A stretch of DNA of 64,000 nucleotides from Hymenopus coronatus (GCA_030762935.1 CM060882.1:21457001-21521000); one strand, 5' to 3'. Shown: positions 1 through 11,205, counted from the stretch's first letter. Notes: generated by a model not told the origin, from the letters alone. Numbers and translations: made by a program.

Positions 1-1010
1 ACAGGCAGAGTTCAGATTCGACATCAATCCACAAAAACCTTAGTGCCAGGCAGCAATACCTCTGCTGACGGGTAGATGCCAAGTTCAACACGTGTCCACA
101 GAGACCTTAGTGCCAGACAACTGAACCTCTGCTTCTACACCTGACAGGCAGAGTTCAGATTCGACATCAATCCACAAAAACCTTAGTGTCAGGCAGCAAT
201 ACCTCTGCTGACGGGTAGATGCCAAGTTCAACACGTGTCCACAGAGACCTTAGTGCCAGACAACTGAACCTCTGCTTCTACACGTGACAGGCAGAGTTCA
301 GATTCGACATCAATCCACAAAAACCTTAGTGCCAGGCAGAAATACCTCTGCTGACGGATAGATGCCAAGTTCAACACGTGTCCATAGAGACCTTAGTGCC
401 AGGCAGCAGTACCTCTGCTTCTACACCTGACAGGCAGAGTTCAGATTCGACATCAATCCACAAAAACCTTAGTGCCAGGCAGCAATACCTCTGCTGACGG
501 GTAGATGCCAAGTTCAACACGTGTCCACAGAGACCTTAGTGCCAGACAACTGTACCTCTGCTTCTACACCTGACAGGCAGAGTTCAGATTCGACATCAAT
601 CCACAAAAACCTTAGTGCCAGGCAGCAGTACCTCTTGTGACGGGCAGATGCCATGTTCAACACGTGTCCACAGAGACCTTAGTGCCAGACAACTGAACCT
701 CTGCTTCTACACGTGACAGGCGGAGTTCAGATTCGACATCAATCCACAAAAACCTTAGTGCCAGGCAGCAATACCTCTGCTGACGGGTAGATGCCAAGTT
801 CAACACGTGTCCACAGAGACCTTAGTGCCAGACAACTGTACCTCTGCTTCTACACGTGACAGGCAGAGTTCAGATTCGACATCAATCCACAAAAACCTTA
901 GTACCTTAGTACCTCTGCTGATGGGTGGATGCCAAATTCGGCACGTGTCCATGGAGTGCTAGACAACTGTACCTCTGCTTCTATTTGTGACGGGCAGATG
1001 CCATGTTCAA
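1..1010. repeat. Satellite array, 143-bp dimeric unit, seven copies
   Basis: The motif ACAGGCAGAGTTCAGATTCG recurs at 1, 144, 287, 430, 573, 716 (one change) and 859, an exact 143-bp period. Each unit is a dimer of two related ~72-bp halves, each containing CCTTAGTGCCAG and ACCTCTGCT. Units differ by few substitutions; the last (859-1010) is degenerate. Every unit carries the palindrome ACACGTGT about 88 bases in. The array runs off the left edge, so its true size is unknown. Confidence 0.95.
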
Positions 1011-1540
1011 CATGTGCCCAAATGTAGCTCTACTTCTGCTTCTACCAGGTGGCCCAAGAGCGCCGTGTTTTGCGTATTCAGAAAGGTCGCCTTCGCTTAC
1101 AACGCCACAGACCGGCAGTGGAGTTCTGCAACTTTTATAACGTACGCTCATTGAGAGGTGGTTACCAGGATTGTGCTGGAGTCCATTGATGACATATAAG
1201 AACAGTGTAAACACACTGAGAAACTTAACTTGTTTTCCATTTCAATTACAGAGCCTATAATACTTATAGAATGCAGTTACTTATAGATTCACAAGTAATT
1301 AGAAAGTCTATTTTAATAACTAGTTTTCAAATTTCGTAATACGCGCCTCTTATTTAAAATTAGAGACTAAGACACTTTGTAGGGTTAAATCAAAGTATAA
1401 AGGCGCTGTATCAGTTGCCATTCATGAGGGTACGTAGAGTTTCATCGTATTCTTTATTGTTATATTATCATCATATTTATTATTATAGATTTGCTTGGCA
1501 GAATAAAACTAACATGCAATCACGAGATCACGTAGTATAG
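1011..1540. other. Non-repetitive spacer next to the satellite
   Basis: No gene is recognised. The first part (to ~1200) has higher GC and the rest is AT-rich. Short open frames on both strands have no recognisable domain. It separates the satellite array from a second tandem structure and from outlying satellite monomers. Confidence 0.4.
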
Positions 1541-1612
1541 TGCAACTTTACCTGCCTTCGTGTTTGCAAGTTTTCCTTACAGCGCTTTGATGTTTTGATT
1601 TCCTGCTAGGGC

Positions 1613-1664
<52 letters not shown>

Positions 1665-1884
1665 TATAGTGAAGCACTAAGTGATGTTTTTCCAAATTTT
1701 TCGTTATGACGCTTTCCTGTTTTGATTTACTCTAAGCACATCCTGCGTAATCACATCAATGATAATAATACAGTAAAACACTACCCGCTATCGGGTTGGA
1801 TGTTTTTCTTAATGACGGTTTTAAGCTTTGATCTACCACTCTAAAGTGTGGAGCAGCAGCAGCAGCAGTAGCAGTAGCAGTAGC

Positions 1885-1964
<80 letters not shown>

Positions 1965-1985
1965 ATTGAAGTACTCTGTTTTTAC
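1541..1985. repeat. Diverged tandem repeat with embedded AAT/AGT/AGC microsatellites
   Basis: Three diverged copies of a ~100-150 bp unit each contain a stretch like GACGCTTTCCTGTTTTGATTT (1571-1600, 1707-1730, 1813-1835) and are followed by or start in a trinucleotide run: (AAT)n at 1617-1661, a short one at 1761-1770, and a compound AGC-AGT-AAT run at 1851-1962. The poly-Ile/Thr/Ala frame across the last run is an artefact of the microsatellite. Confidence 0.7.
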
Positions 1986-2310
1986 GTGAAAAACGGCGCT
2001 GCTGGGCAGATATCAAGTTCGACATGTGTCACAGAGACCATAGTGTTAGGCAACTGTACCTCTGCTTCTATAAGTAACGGGCAGATGCCAGGTTCGATAC
2101 GTGTCCACAGGGAACTTACTGCCAGGTTACTGTATCTCTGCTTCTATACGTAATGATGAGATTTCAGGTTCGCTATTGTCCACAGAAACATTGGTGCTAG
2201 GCAACTGTACTTTTGCTTCTATAAGTGACGGGTCTAGGTTCGATGCGTGTCCACAGAGACCTTAGTGCTAGGCAACTGTACCTCTGTACGGGCGTATGCC
2301 GGTCAGACAG
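1985..2310. repeat. Four or five diverged satellite monomers
   Basis: Single ~72-bp monomers related to the array at 1-1010 recur here: GGGCAGATGCCAGGTTCGA, CACAGAGACCTTAGTG and CAACTGTACCTCTGCTTCTA appear at ~72-bp spacing. They lack the dimeric higher-order pattern and are more diverged, as expected for the edge of a satellite domain. Confidence 0.88.
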
Positions 2311-2499
2311 AGAGACTAGCGGATCTTTCTCTATTTTTTTTTTTTTTATTTAGCTTGTCTTATTTCGTGTATTTCCGGAGAAATCTTTGTACCGACTTTT
2401 TGGATAGAAGGCATAGAATAGAAATTAAAACACGAATAGCGATTTTACAGTGAAGCGTATGTTATTTGGCAGTTCAGACCTCTAATAAAGAAAATCTTC

Positions 2500-3018
2500 G
2501 AAATGGTTAACACAAAAAATGGCAAAAAATGTATGATTCAATAAAATCTACATATTTTGTGCAGTAAGGGTTTTGTCTATGTGTTAGAGTTCATGAGGTA
2601 TACATATTTCATTCAGAATTATCACACTTCTCAGAAAATTCAGAATATACATTCTATTGCCATGCAAATAATGTATACGTGTTATTTTAATCAAAATCAT
2701 TAGAGCAATTTTTGGGAAAATAACAAATAATTAAAGTAGTCCATGTAAAGGGTAGTTTGCGATGCGGAGCATTTATTGAAAGTCTTAGTGTGACATCCTC
2801 GGTGTAGGCTGAACGTAAATGCCAAGTTTTATATCGAATCAAATTTCGTTTTTATTTATACTCTTCACACACATACACACACGCGTTTTCTAAATATGAT
2901 TTTCTTAACTTCGGGGCCTCTAAACGTGCATTTCCACTAAAATCTCGATATCTAAGGTTTGAGTGGAATGTAATACTTTCTCTATGACTATAGGTAAACA
3001 GTAGAGAAAGAAACAAAG
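2500..3018 (+). mobile_element. HL1 copy, 5'-truncated, old
   Basis: Matches HL1 from its middle (CTACATATTTTGTGCAGTAAG) through CCATGTAAAGGGTAGTTTG, a short CA run and the terminal block ending AGTAGAGAAAG. The end palindrome is badly decayed, so this is an old copy. Confidence 0.75.
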
Positions 3019-3377
3019 TTATGAATATAAAAAAATTGATGTTTTGCAACTATTCTTCAAAGTATTTTTACAAAGGATTATTCTTATATTAAGTTCATGT
3101 TAATCAACATAAACTTTTGCAGAAGCTATTTTCCTAATATGTACAAGGGCGCTAGGGGAATATAATAAGACTCTTTCAAGAGTGGATCGCCATGTGATAA
3201 CCTTGAAATTCAGTTTTCTTTGTTTTGCTGAGAGAAATAAGAAGAACGACTTACCATTTGAGAAAAATATTAAGTATTTTAAAATGCAAATCAATAACAA
3301 AAAGTAAAGTATATGTGGGATAGAATTAACACCACAATAAATGTATTTTTGAGGTTTAATAACATTTAAGCTAGTAG

Positions 3378-3543
3378 GTCATATAGTATGGTCAAATGAG
3401 CCCGGGGCCCATGGAGCTTAAAGTTACTCAACATTCGTCTCCTCGGGATAAATGAAACCCAGGTAAAAAAACCTTATCCGGATGGCTCACCATAACCGAG
3501 ATTCGAACTCGGACCTCTGAATACCACATTAATTGTGAGTTTT
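3378..3543 (-). mobile_element. S-B tRNA-derived SINE, truncated
   Basis: Reads on the minus strand from a tRNA-like head with a B-box-type GAGTTCGAATCTCGG to the S-B body (GGATAAGG, ACTTTAAGCTCCATGG, GATCATTTGA-like). Part of the head is missing. Confidence 0.75.
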
Positions 3544-3823
3544 AACGAGACCTACACCTTTTGTGTAGTATGATTTTGTCAATATCTTATGGTTTACCAA
3601 TTATGCAAAAGTCGTTCAAGACGAAGAATACTTCAGAAAGCATTCACAGAAAAATAAAGATAACCATTTCATTTTCCATGAAAATGCTTTAAAATGTGGC
3701 ATTTTAATCAAACCCGTTAGACGCACTTTTGAAAAAATCAATATTTTCCACATTTTTTCTCAGTAAAGGGTAGTTTGGGGTGGGAGAGTTCTCTTGAAAA
3801 TCTATGATTGCATCCTTGGAAGA

Positions 3824-4050
3824 GTTTTTGATAGTGTTTAACTCCCGCTTTTACCACATACGGCGCCGTAGCCTATGGCACTGATGATATATGGAATGAG
3901 GATGGAGCACCGGTGGAATGCGATGGTGAGAGAAACCAGAGAACCCGGAGAAAACCCACCCCTGCGCTGCTTTGTCCACCTAAAATCCCACATGCGGCCG
4001 CCTGGTATTGAGGCAAATGGTCTAACCACTCGGCCACAGCGCAGCCTTTA
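3824..4050 (-). mobile_element. S-C tRNA-derived SINE with 8-bp target duplication
   Basis: The minus strand has a tRNA-like head (GGCCGAGTGGTTAGACCA), then a body containing GGTTTTCTCCGGGTTCTCTG-like sequence and a tail GTTAAACACTAT. The flanks TTGGAAGA (3816-3823 and 4051-4058) are a direct target-site duplication in HL1 sequence, so the insertion postdates the HL1 copy. Confidence 0.88.
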
Positions 4051-4129
4051 TTGGAAGATGCTGAACTTAAATATCAAGTTTGGTATTTAACCGATCGTTT
4101 TTTTTTTGTTTCCTTGTTTCTTTATGCTG

Positions 4130-4735
4130 TTCAGACCGTGAAAATGTTTAACAAAGATTTTTTTTTTTTTTTGATAGGTAGAGTCAGACTGAAAAATCCA
4201 ACGCTGTAGCCAAGATTTGAACCACGGATCTCCCGGTCTCTAACCGGTTGCTCTACCACTGAGCTACCATGGAACATGCCGGCATTGAATTTCTCAACTA
4301 ACTCGCATGTTTCTCGGTAAACCACAAGGTGATCTCAAATTATTTTGAGATGACAACCCAAATGGCGACTTACAAAGTTGTAAGTACTTTAAGTCCCAGG
4401 ATTTATAGCATAGCCAACTATTAAGGTCAATTGGTATTGATTTAATTGTTATTTTCACACAAGCCGTGTGTAGGACAGGAGTTGGATAGGTATAGCCAGA
4501 CTGAAAAAGTCAACGCCATAGCCGGCATTTGAACCATGGATCTGCCGGTCTCTAGCCGGTTGATCTTCCACTGAGGTACCATGGCAACATGCCATCATAG
4601 CATTGAATTTTTCAACTGACTCGCATGTTGGTTCAAATCCCGGCTTTGCCGTTGAATTTTTCAGTCTGAATCTATCCTAACCTATTTCTGTCCTACACAC
4701 GGTTTGAGTGAAAAAACAATTAAAGCAATATTTTT
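4130..4735. mobile_element. S-D compound: inverted tRNA-SINE modules joined by a linker
   Basis: Two minus-strand modules (4165-4275 and 4445-4600) and one plus-strand module (4620-4725) share a tRNA-like head (AGCTCAGTGGTAGAGCAACC, GTTCAAATCCCGGC) and the tail GAATTTTTCAGTCTGA ... CCTACACACGG. The linker after the first module holds the near-palindrome ATCTCAAATTATTTTGAGAT. The same linker recurs at 18380 and 47645. Confidence 0.75.
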
Positions 4736-5720
4736 TTTATCTTTCAGGGATTTAAAAAGGTTATTTACGGTGAAATCTATGTGTATAGGTAATTACAAAT
4801 AAAGAATAAATCTAAAACTGTTGTTATTTTTTCAAATTTCAGAGATATATATGGTTTAATTATATATAAGTGCAGTCGCTCATATAAAGGGTAGATAATA
4901 CGTCGATTAAAATGATACAAATATGTCCCCCATAAGTGCTACAGAGGTTTTACTGATATTTGCCTGGCAGTGCAAGCTGAACATAGAATATCAAACCCTG
5001 TGCCGAGGAAGCAGGACGGTTATAGGCGAGTCGGTCCAGAAAACACATGAAAAACACTTTGACAGAAAAAAGAAACGGAAACATCCATGGTTACTCTCGG
5101 CTTTTGATTTATCCTACATTCTTTGTCATGCAGATGCATTCGATCGCGATTTGCACATCGGAAAACAAATTGCAAACGTTCCCGCCGCTTGAATATGTAT
5201 GAAAGAACGAGCTATAAAAACAAATGCATAACGATCGGACTGTACAGTGGATGTCTTGTGGGGTTGCCAGCGGCCAGCGCGGCTCGCCTAGCGCTCTCAA
5301 CGGCGGTCATTAGAGTTGCAAATTGGCAGCTAATGTGAGGCGATTACATGCACCACAGTGCGGCGCAATTGCATGATCCAAAATGAAACACCGCCACCGC
5401 CGTACCAGTTTCCGGATATTAACACAGATTTAACCGCCAGCCACCGATAACCGAGAATTTCATTTCGGCAAATGTAAAAGCATTTCATATATGTTACACA
5501 TGCAGGGGATTCTAAAGATGTGGTCAGGCTCGCTCGTTCTCTATGGCTCTTTTGGCATCTCGGGTGTTCCTAGCGTTTGAGAATTCATTGCAAAAATCAG
5601 TTTCCATGCCACCTAGGACTCCTTATACGACTATCATTAACTTACCTCGTAACCTTTAAGAATCTGATTCCTATCATACAAGCACGTTATATTAAATTCA
5701 TATATAAACTGTTTCCTTTT
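4736..5720. other. Single-copy-looking region with a GC-rich, candidate regulatory core (5190-5470)
   Basis: No HL1 or SINE is seen. The core at 5190-5470 is richer in GC and CpG than its surroundings and includes CTATAAAAAC at 5211-5220 and homeodomain-type TAATG/ATTA motifs. Overlapping short frames on both strands (4923-5192, 5123-5338, 5109-5300) show no domain. It could be an enhancer, a promoter or an unrecognised exon; I cannot decide. Confidence 0.35.
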
Positions 5721-6470
5721 TACTTTCTCCTCACGTACTATGTACATAGTGTATAGAGGAGGTATTTTACTGCACACAAAAATTCTATACGAGATTTCAC
5801 CGGGAATAAATGTTTTGGGTCCACATGAATTAAAAAAAAAAAGCATTCTTAGAAAAAGGTCCGTGTGTTTGTCCGTGGGCAGCATAGCAAAACAACTTGA
5901 TATTTAAGCTCAGTAACTTCCAAGGACGCGACACGAACATTTTCAAGAAAATAGCCTACTCTTTACATGGAAAAAATTTCGAAATTTTTGATTTTATCAA
6001 AAATGGCTCTAACGATTGAGTAAAATTTCTTAAATTTAAGATATTTACAAATCAAATAAAATGTTTCTCTTGAGTTTTCTGAGAATAGCCCCTTAAGAGC
6101 TCTTTATTCTGAATGAACTTTGATAAATTTTGCCTAACTGGTAAACCGTAAGCGATAGGCAAAAAGCTTACTATACAAAAAATGTAAATCTTGTTAAAAC
6201 ACAACATTTTTGTAATATACTTTTTTTTTTTTGTAGAGTTGGTCGTTTTTGAGACATTCCTTGTTATTGGTTTCAGCTTTAAAATATTTATACTTTAATC
6301 ATACGGGAATTTGTCAATTCCTGGCCATACAAACAATATGCATTCACTTATTTCCCTCTACTTACAAGGAAGGAAGTAATAAGACCAATTCTGCTAATGT
6401 TGATTTCGATTAGCAGTATGCAGATAAAATAATAGTAAGAATAGTTTGTGTTTGAAACAGCTTGAGAAGG
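5721..6470 (-). mobile_element. HL1 copy lacking its 5' ~60 bp
   Basis: Begins with the terminal palindrome (CACGTACTATGTACATAGTG) and runs through the GGTCCGTGTG block, the FACCAAACT-type palindrome region (weak here) and the 5' half up to GATTAGCAGTATG. The outer end with CATGACTTTC is missing. Confidence 0.85.
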
Positions 6471-6509
6471 ATTGTTTTCATTCCTTTTGTGTATCTTATT
6501 TCTTTTGCC

Positions 6510-7862
6510 CTTCTTGTAGGGGAAGTATTGTATTCCAACCAACATTTCACTGGAATTACCTGTGTTGAGGCCCTCTAGATGAAAAAAATTAGAAAAAGGT
6601 TCGTGTATGTGAACAGCACAATTCAAAACTGAAAATTGGTATTTCAGTTCAATACATTTCAAAAATACAATAGGAAAATTTTCATCAAAATCCCCTGCAC
6701 TTCAAACTACCACTGTATGTATAACTTTTCTTTGGAAGTTTGATTTTCTCAAAGTGTCTCTAACGATTTTTATTAAAATATATGCTTAAGATACTTATAT
6801 TTTTCGTAGTCAGGTTTTTTAGCACTAACACCTCCATAAGACTTACAAGCGGAAGCCTAGGGGTCAGAAGCCTGTCGGTAAGCCAATGGCACGTAACCAC
6901 TGAATGGAGAACCGGGAACGAGTGATCAGCCCGCAGCCAGGCAAGAGCGTGAGGAAGTGGATGATATGAAACGCAAGTGAAATGGATAATAGGAAAGGTG
7001 ACGATGGAATAATTGATGGAATGAGTGGCGAGAGAAATCGGAGGATCGGGAGAAAACCCGTCCGTGCACCCCTTTGTCCATACAAATTCCAAATACGGTT
7101 GCCTGGGATCCAAATTTGGTGAGAGTCAAGTGATCTAACTCTCGGCCACAGCGCGCGCGCGTGTGTTACTATGTCCGTAAACAGTTTAACTCAAAAATGA
7201 CAAAATTGGTTAAAAACCAATCTTTATATTTAAGGTCACTTCCAAGGATGCCACACGAAGATTTTCAGTAAAATCCCCCAATCCAAACTACGCTTTGCAT
7301 GGAATATTTTTCAAAATTTTTGATTTCCTCAAAAATATTCAACGATTTTGATCATAATACATGTTTAAAATATTTTCTTGACAAAACAGAATTTGTACCT
7401 TGTGTTTTCTGGGAATAGTCCTGAAAACCCCATCACCTTGAATGTCTTTTGTAGATAGACAAAAACTTACTGCACAAAAATATTGAGCTCATTAAGACGC
7501 ACAATTTATGTCAGAATTTTTGTAGTAGTGTTAACCATATTCGAGGTATTTTTAAAATACTTACATTTTTCTCAAATGGAAAGCTGTCATTCTCACATAT
7601 TTATTTTGTTTTACTTCTGTCCATTAAAGAGAATTGAATTTCGGATGCATAACATAACGATAACTTTTAAAAGATTTGACTACCACTTTAGCTTAGTGTA
7701 ATCCCTTATTCCCCTTTACATAGAAGAAAGCAAGTAACAACACCATATTTTGGTCATTTTTGTCTCAATTAGCATGCTGAAGATAAAAGAATAGCCTTTC
7801 GTGCAAATAATCTGTTTGCAGAACACGTAGAGAAAGTCATATGAATGCAACACATCAGCTTT
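6510..7862 (-). mobile_element. HL1 copy split by a SINE-like insertion
   Basis: HL1 sequence lies at 6510-6812 and 7161-7862, ending ATGCAACACATCAGC. The intervening 6813-7160 is S-C-related DNA. The parts overlap slightly in HL1 order, so a second, adjacent HL1 fragment is possible. Confidence 0.7.
6813..7160 (-). mobile_element. S-C-related SINE, diverged or extended
   Basis: The right part (minus strand) has the S-C head remnant (GTGGCCGAGAGTTAGATCAC) and the GGTTTTCTCCCGATCCTCCG body motif. The left part (6813-6970) is unlike other S-C copies and may be a different tail. Three overlapping minus-strand frames here (up to 117 codons) are open by chance. Confidence 0.6.
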
Positions 7863-7996
7863 TTACTTTCTCTAGCCCCATATGTACAATGTACATAGGG
7901 ATAGAGAAGGTATTGTAATGCACCCAAAAATTCGATACCGAGATTTCACCGGAAATATATGTTTTCGGGTCCCCTTGAGTCCGAAAAAAGCATTTT
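7863..7996 (-). mobile_element. HL1 3'-end fragment (134 bp)
   Basis: Only the terminal palindrome and adjacent CACCGGAAATATATG block are present. It abuts directly, at a TTTTAC junction, the terminal palindrome of the next copy. Either the next copy inserted here or a rearrangement removed the rest. Confidence 0.85.
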
Positions 7997-8888
7997 TACT
8001 TTTTCTATACGCACTATGTACATAGTGTATAGAGAAGGTATTGCACTCCACCAAAAAATTCGATACCGAGATTTCACCGGAAATATATGTTTTAGGGTCC
8101 CCTGAATCCAAAAAAAAAAGTATTTTCAGAAAAAGGTCCCTGTGTGTGTGCGTGTCCGTGTGTCTGTGAACACGATAACTCAAAAACGAAAAGTCGGTAA
8201 AATACAAAACTTGGTATTTAAGTTTAGTATCTTCCAGGGATGCGACACAAGATTTTGAGAAAAATCCCCCCACCCCAAACTACCCTTTACGTGGAATTTT
8301 TTCGAAATTTTTGATTTTCTAAAAAATGACTAATGATTTTGATTAAAATATCGTATATTTAAGATATTTACCTGACAAATAAAACGTATATTTTGAATTT
8401 TCTGGGCATAGCCTCTGAAGACTACTTTATTATGGGTCAATTTTACTGAATTTTGCATAACTGCTAAACCGTAAGAGATAGAAAAACACTCACTACACAA
8501 AAAATGTACATCACGACAAAACACACAGTTTATGTCCTTTACTTTTTTGTTGTAGAGTTAACCGTTTCCGAGATATTCCTAGTTATTTGTTTCAATTGTG
8601 AAATACTTAAACTTTTCTCAGACAGGAAGTGTCCGTTTTTCTTATGTTCTACTCCTGGCCAAGCAAAGAAGTGATTTGCTATGACAATCGCATAACGATA
8701 GCTTTTAAAACATTTGACAATCACTTTAGCATAGTGCATTCCCTTATTCCCTTCTACTTATAAGGAACTAAGTAATAAGAACATTCTGCTAATATTTATC
8801 TCGAATATCATTGTGTACAAAGAAGAATAATCTTTTGTAGATGTTTGTAGAGCAGCTAGAGAAAGTCATGTGAGTGTAACACATCAGA
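7997..8888 (-). mobile_element. HL1 full-length copy
   Basis: Both ends are present: terminal palindrome at 8002-8040 and the outer end GTAACACATCAGA at 8876-8888. The GT run is short (8143-8166). No coding capacity; the 133-codon frame at 7872-8273 is a read-through of the repeat. Confidence 0.9.
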
Positions 8889-8948
8889 TTTTTGAGTTAA
8901 TGCTGTTCACAGAAACGCACACGTTCTAATGGACCGTTTTCTAATATA

Positions 8949-9253
8949 TGAGGATCATCCAGAAAGTAAAAGACGATTTGGCATAAGTAAATAATAAAGA
9001 AAGTTATCAACACAAAACTTTTGTTACAAAGTTACAGAAGCTTACTCTACTTCTCCATTCTCTTAAGATATTCATTGTCACGTGGTACCAGTTTTTCAAT
9101 GTTGATGTTATAGGCAGAAAGCGCACGTGTGCGTGATTATACAATGAACGAGCCTTCAGTTAGGAAATGACTGCACGACTAAGACCGGACTGGAAGTTCA
9201 CCAATCCTTATGGAAGAGTTAAAGTGAATGTTGATAAAAGAATTTAAAAAAAC
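8949..9253 (-). pseudogene. Mariner-like transposase 3' end with TIR, left inverted arm
   Basis: On the minus strand a short frame ending in INIEKLVPRDNEYLKRMEK-stop resembles the C-terminal tail of mariner transposases. It is followed by a 3' UTR and a TIR (CAGAAAGTAAAAGACGATTT on the plus strand, from 8960) next to a TA at 8947-8948. An in-frame stop lies upstream. It mirrors the arm at 10138-10417, and both arms point outward. The DDE catalytic core is absent. Confidence 0.7.
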
Positions 9254-10137
9254 TCTGATGTCTTACACTCACATGACTTTCTCTAGCTACTCTACAAGCT
9301 TCTTACGAAAGATGATTCTTCTTTTAACACCACGCTAATCGAGATATGCATTAGCAGAAGTTTATTACTTACTTCCTTACAAGTAGAATGAAACCAAAGG
9401 ATTGGACTAGGCTAAAGTGATAGTTAAATGTTTTAAAAGCTGTCGTTATGCGACTGTCATTGCAAATCGCTTCTTTTCTTGGCTAGGAGTAAAACAAAAG
9501 AAAAACTGACACTTCTTGTCTAAGAGAAGTGTAAGTACTTTACAAGTGAAACCAATAACAAGGAATATCTCGAAAACGGTAAGCTCCACGAAGAAAATGT
9601 GTATGACATAACTTGTGTATTTTAACAAGTTCTACATTTTTTGAATTGTAAGTTTTTGTTTGTCTCTTACGGTTTAGAAGATAAGCCAAATTAAGCAAAT
9701 TCCATCCAGAATAAACAGGTATTTAGAAGATATTCCCAGAAAATTGAAGATATATTTTATTTGTGATAGAAATGGTTTTAATATGTGGGATTTTAATCAA
9801 AATCGTTATAGTCATTTTTAAGAAAAACAAAATGTTCGAAAATTTTTCCATGTAAAGGGTAATTAGGGGTAGGGGGATTTTGTTGAAAATCTTCGTGTTG
9901 CATCTTCGGAAGAGACCAAACTTAAATACCAAGTTTGATAGTTAACAGTATTTTCGTTTTTGAGTTATGCTGTCCACAGACCCATATATACAGAGACACA
10001 CAGACACACACGGACCTTTTTCTAAAAAAATTGGATTCAGGGCGTCCTAAAACATGTATTTCCGGTGAAAACTCGACATCGAAGTTTTGGGTGGAATACA
10101 ATCTACATTGTACATACGCGGCTAGAGAAAGTAAAAA
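9254..10137 (+). mobile_element. HL1 full-length copy between two mariner arms
   Basis: Starts CTCTGATGTCTTACACTCAC and ends GGCTAGAGAAAGTAAAAA. It belongs to a variant subgroup whose 5' half has GGCTAGGAGTAAAACAAAAG instead of the GGACAGGAGTTGACAAATTC of most copies. The end palindrome is decayed. It separates two outward-facing mariner 3' ends. Confidence 0.9.
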
Positions 10138-10417
10138 CCGGTGTTTCACTTTGGACACCATACATGACTTTTTGTGTGAAAAAATGACCCAACCTCAAAG
10201 TGGCAGTGACATCTTGCCTCAGATCTTTGGCGGTAAAAGAGTATAACATCTGCATTGAAAAATCGGCACCACATGACAATAAATACCTTGATAGCAATGA
10301 CGATTACGTTGAAAAATGGAGTAAGGTACTGTAATTTTGTAAATAAAGTTTTGCATTGATATCCTTCGTTATTATTTAGTTATGCCAAATCGTCTGTCAC
10401 TTTGTAGATGGCCCTCG
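10138..10417 (+). pseudogene. Mariner-like transposase 3' end with TIR, right inverted arm
   Basis: A frame containing LKVAVTSCLRSLAVKEYN and, further on, DDYVEKWSKVL-stop (stop at ~10317) matches the typical mariner C-terminus (GDYVEKW-type motif). The 3' UTR and TIR (GATTTGGCATAA on the minus strand) end at 10417 before TA. It is clearly homologous to the left arm but less eroded at the C-terminus. Confidence 0.75.
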
Positions 10418-10906
10418 TATTTGTCCTGGATGGGGGGCTCAAAATATACCTAGGTATCAAAATACGTTTGGTAGCAGAATGTTCATCTTGACTGCCTTGA
10501 AAGCAGATGTGTTGGAAGAGAAACCGTGCATTTTTTGCAAGGAAGCAGTGAAATGTATGAACACGCTTGGTAAAGTGCAGAAATTGACACATTCGCGCTC
10601 GCTGCCTACAGGCGTTTCTTTAAAGACCTACACGAAAAAAAGGGGTGACATAATGATTAGGTGCTGCGCCCCTCAACAACAGCAACAACTCTATTCAACA
10701 CTCGCCACTTATAATGGCACTCCTCTACGTGACAAGTCCTGCCCCGCACAGACACTGCGAGGGAGGTCCACAAGATGCGCTCAGTTAATTTCATCAGCTT
10801 CACCGGCCGTACCTACTGATCATTGCAAAACAATGGGGTATCGTTATTATAAGCTCGGAGTACAAAACATCTGAATTTACGCGCTATCTTTATTTCTACA
10901 TACAGT
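10418..10906. other. Single-copy region with a 131-codon open frame of unknown nature
   Basis: A plus-strand frame at 10479-10874 opens with an ATG and holds a CxxC (PCIFCKEAVKC) and a short Q5 run. It is the longest frame in the window not explained by a repeat. I recognise no domain and see no splice or promoter evidence. It may be chance or a decayed exon. The DNA here is somewhat GC-richer than the flanking HL1. Confidence 0.3.
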
Positions 10907-10908
10907 TT

Positions 10909-11205
10909 TACTTTCTCTGGCTCCGTATGTAGAATGTACATAGTAGCTAGAGAAAGTATTGTATTCCACCCAAAATATTGATGTCGAGATTTCACGGAAA
11001 TATATATTTTGAGCTCCCCTTGAGTCCAAAAAAGCATAATTTTAAAAAAAGATAGAAAAAAAAGGTCCGCATGTGCGTGTGTGTACGTCTGTCTATGGAC
11101 AGCATAGCTCAAAAATGAAAAGACCGTTAAATACCAACCTTGGTGTTTATCTTTATTATCTTCCAAGGATGCAACACGAAGATGTTCTATAAAATCACCT
11201 CGCGC
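10909..11205 (-). mobile_element. HL1 3' part
   Basis: Terminal palindrome (around CATATGTAGAATGTACATAG-like bases at 10922-10942) to the AAGGATGCAACACGAAGATG block; then truncated at AATCACCTCGCG. Confidence 0.85.

Larger units (their letters stand above)
3090..4100 (+). mobile_element. HL1 copy interrupted by two SINEs
   Basis: HL1 segments lie at 3090-3377, 3544-3823 and 4051-4100. They are colinear and split by an S-B SINE (about 3378-3543) and an S-C SINE (3824-4050). Removing both restores the HL1 order GCATCCTTGGAAGA to CTGAACTTAAATATCAAG. The 3' end is replaced by the S-D compound. Confidence 0.8.

Noticed and set aside
1..1010. Regularly spaced repeats as a CRISPR array
   Set aside because: The whole 143-bp unit is repeated with no unique spacers, and the context is eukaryotic.
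1756..2025. Poly-Ile/Thr/Ala frame
   Set aside because: It is produced by the AAT/AGT/AGC microsatellite.
6760..7129. Overlapping minus-strand frames of up to 117 codons
   Set aside because: Three frames of the same strand are open across a SINE body, with no domain in any.
7872..8273. A recurring peptide (ISGEISVSNFWV...YVHS.YRESK or its reverse-strand counterpart) in dozens of short frames, looking like a protein family
   Set aside because: It is the translation of the conserved HL1 end block and palindrome. It occurs in both senses, without consistent starts or length, and differs by frameshifts between copies.
10479..10874. 131-codon frame as a real gene
   Set aside because: No recognised domain; only one CxxC-like pair, a Q5 run and no splice or promoter context. 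Kept only as an unassigned region.
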